The position numbers and the translations under genes were made by a program. The notes under the pieces were generated by a model. That model was given only the letters and a program-made list of their open reading frames with translations, had not been told where the DNA came from and did no database searches. DNA of 63,456 nt from CAZQSL01 sp964595945 (GTDB taxonomy: Bacteria > UBP15 > UBA6099 > JAJRTR01), in assembly GCA_964595945.1 (NCBI GenBank), contig CAZQSL010000005.1, positions 1-63,456 on the forward strand, in the 5' to 3' direction. Positions 62,180-63,456 of this stretch are shown here, piece after piece; within the stretch, counting starts at the first letter, position 1; each line of letters opens with the position of its first letter.

Positions 62180-62605
62180 GTGATTAACGGAAAGATTGCA
62201 AGGCCCATCCCCCCCCCCATTATTTCTGTTACCGCATCCAAAAAAGAAAGGAAACCATTCATCAACCGCACAACACAGAGGCACAAACCACAGAACACAC
62301 CCACCCAAAAACAACAATAGAAAACCATTCCTGACTATCCCTGAAAAACAGACGAGTAATGAATGGCGAGATTACAAAAACACGATCATACCCGGGACAA
62401 TAACAGCGAAGAATCCCGCAACTCTGAGTTTCAGGGGTAATCAGGAAAACTTTTACCAGCCTATTGCAATAATCCCTCACACCCACTACAATACTCTTCG
62501 CCTGACAGAAACAAAGGGCACTGAGAAACTTGAAACCATAGACACCGAGCGGCTGACAAAACAAGCCGTCACGGAATCCCCGAAAAAAAAAGCTTTCCGA
62601 AAAGC
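62180..62605. other. A-rich non-coding region with a 10-C homopolymer
   Basis: Starts with a run of ten C (62209-62218), then A-rich sequence without recognisable genes. Long frames on both strands (for example 62262-62804 leftward) have low-complexity Phe/Ser-rich translations and run into the rRNA leader, so I treat them as spurious. This region probably contains upstream elements of the rRNA promoters. Confidence 0.55.
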
Positions 62606-62633
62606 TTGCAAATAAACTCAGGCACGCTATAAT
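62606..62633 (+). promoter_or_regulatory. rRNA operon promoter P1
   Basis: TTGCAA (62606-62611), 16 nt, TATAAT (62628-62633), preceded by A-tracts typical of UP elements and a small AAGCTT hairpin. Confidence 0.7.
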
Positions 62634-62688
62634 ATAAAACGCTCTGAGAAACGAAGCTGAACGGAAAAAGAAAACTTTCGCGGAGTGG

Positions 62689-62718
62689 TTGACAAAAGAT
62701 AACACGACATAGTAAAAT
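62689..62718 (+). promoter_or_regulatory. rRNA operon promoter P2
   Basis: Consensus TTGACA (62689-62694), 18 nt, TAAAAT (62713-62718). Confidence 0.75.
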
Positions 62719-62893
62719 ATGCGCTTGTGGCTCGGAAGCACAAAGGTGAATCCGAAAGCCGGAGAAACTTGAAAATTGAATAGTGAGGGCTCAACTTTTA
62801 ACAAAAAGTTTTAGAGTATTGAGCGGAGGAACGAAAGTTCCGATTGAACGCTCATACCCTGTCAAAGTGATTCTTATCTAATAAAGATATTTT
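62719..62893 (+). other. 16S rRNA leader
   Basis: 175-nt leader between P2 and the mature 16S. It holds the hairpins AACTTTT-aaca-AAAAGTT and GGAAC-gaaa-GTTCC, the latter nested in TGAGCG...CGCTCA. GCTCAACTTTTAACA is a loose boxA-like match. These are likely antitermination and RNase III processing sites. Confidence 0.5.

Positions 62894-63456
<563 letters not shown>

Noticed and set aside
62262..62804. 180-codon leftward frame upstream of 16S rRNA
   Set aside because: Translation is Phe/Ser/Cys-rich without a family match, covers both rRNA promoters and the leader, and lacks an RBS. Probably a by-product of A-rich DNA.

Overview
The window looks like chromosome from a GC-rich, probably anaerobic, diderm (LPS-type) heterotrophic bacterium of a poorly sampled lineage. 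An outer membrane is suggested by KdsA (Kdo-8-phosphate synthase), a small beta-barrel protein ending in Phe, several lipoproteins and a PilV/PilW/PilX-type pseudopilin set. Anaerobic or microaerobic life is suggested by a ferredoxin-dependent 2-oxoacid oxidoreductase, a rubrerythrin-ferritin-thiol peroxidase operon, a ferredoxin-nitroreductase fusion and MobB. SepF, a CsaB domain and a DUF5693-like protein are more usual in Gram-positive and cyanobacterial lineages, so the envelope biology looks mixed. The first ~560 nt of a 16S rRNA gene lie at the right edge and would settle the phylum. I cannot place it by eye; candidate phyla such as Riflebacteria or Wallbacteria are only a guess.

Layout. 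0.1-3.8 kb: leftward beta-oxidation operon (3-hydroxyacyl-CoA dehydrogenase/enoyl-CoA hydratase plus thiolase). 4.2-9.3 kb: hybrid histidine kinase, ferredoxin-nitroreductase, a small YjfB-like protein, SepF and a stand-alone receiver. 9.5-9.8 kb: nested palindromic repeats whose relatives occur at position 1 and at 32.1 kb. 9.8-19.6 kb: M14 peptidase, GT2 glycosyltransferase, a DmdC-type acyl-CoA dehydrogenase, a sugar isomerase-like TIM barrel, two Gfo/Idh/MocA oxidoreductases, an aldehyde dehydrogenase and a nitroreductase. 19.6-24 kb: KorAB and the tpx-ferritin-rubrerythrin operon. 24.2-31.7 kb: a CsaB-TagA fusion, then a parvulin-TPR protein, phosphoesterase, lipoprotein, RecD2 and Trm112-like run, followed by tRNA-Met. 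32-37.3 kb: galactose-related genes (galT, raffinose synthase/alpha-galactosidase-like GH36), a GDT1-type half transporter and kdsA. 37.3-41.4 kb: a leftward envelope operon (thioredoxin-like, amidase, ABC permease, ABC ATPase). 41.6-55.9 kb: beta-barrel protein, AMPK-type glycogen-binding protein, DUF5693-like protein, Yip1-like protein, degenerate GGDEF protein, LarC, CvpA, a lipoprotein, DusB, MobB, ThpR, a DMT transporter and an adenylate cyclase. 56.4-62.1 kb: prepilin peptidase plus PilV/PilW/PilX-like proteins. 62.6 kb to the end: tandem promoters, leader and the start of 16S rRNA.

How the genes fit together. Acyl-CoA dehydrogenase, hydratase/dehydrogenase and thiolase form a complete beta-oxidation set that would feed ferredoxin-linked oxoacid metabolism. 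Signalling genes (hybrid kinase, receiver, adenylate cyclase, degenerate GGDEF) are scattered as single units. Many genes are monocistronic or in short operons with ATGA overlaps, and several promoters have an extended -10 (TGnTATAAT). The least explained structures are the covarying palindromic repeat family, the CsaB-TagA fusion, and a prepilin peptidase whose conserved N-terminus has a strong Shine-Dalgarno sequence but no ATG, GTG or TTG start.
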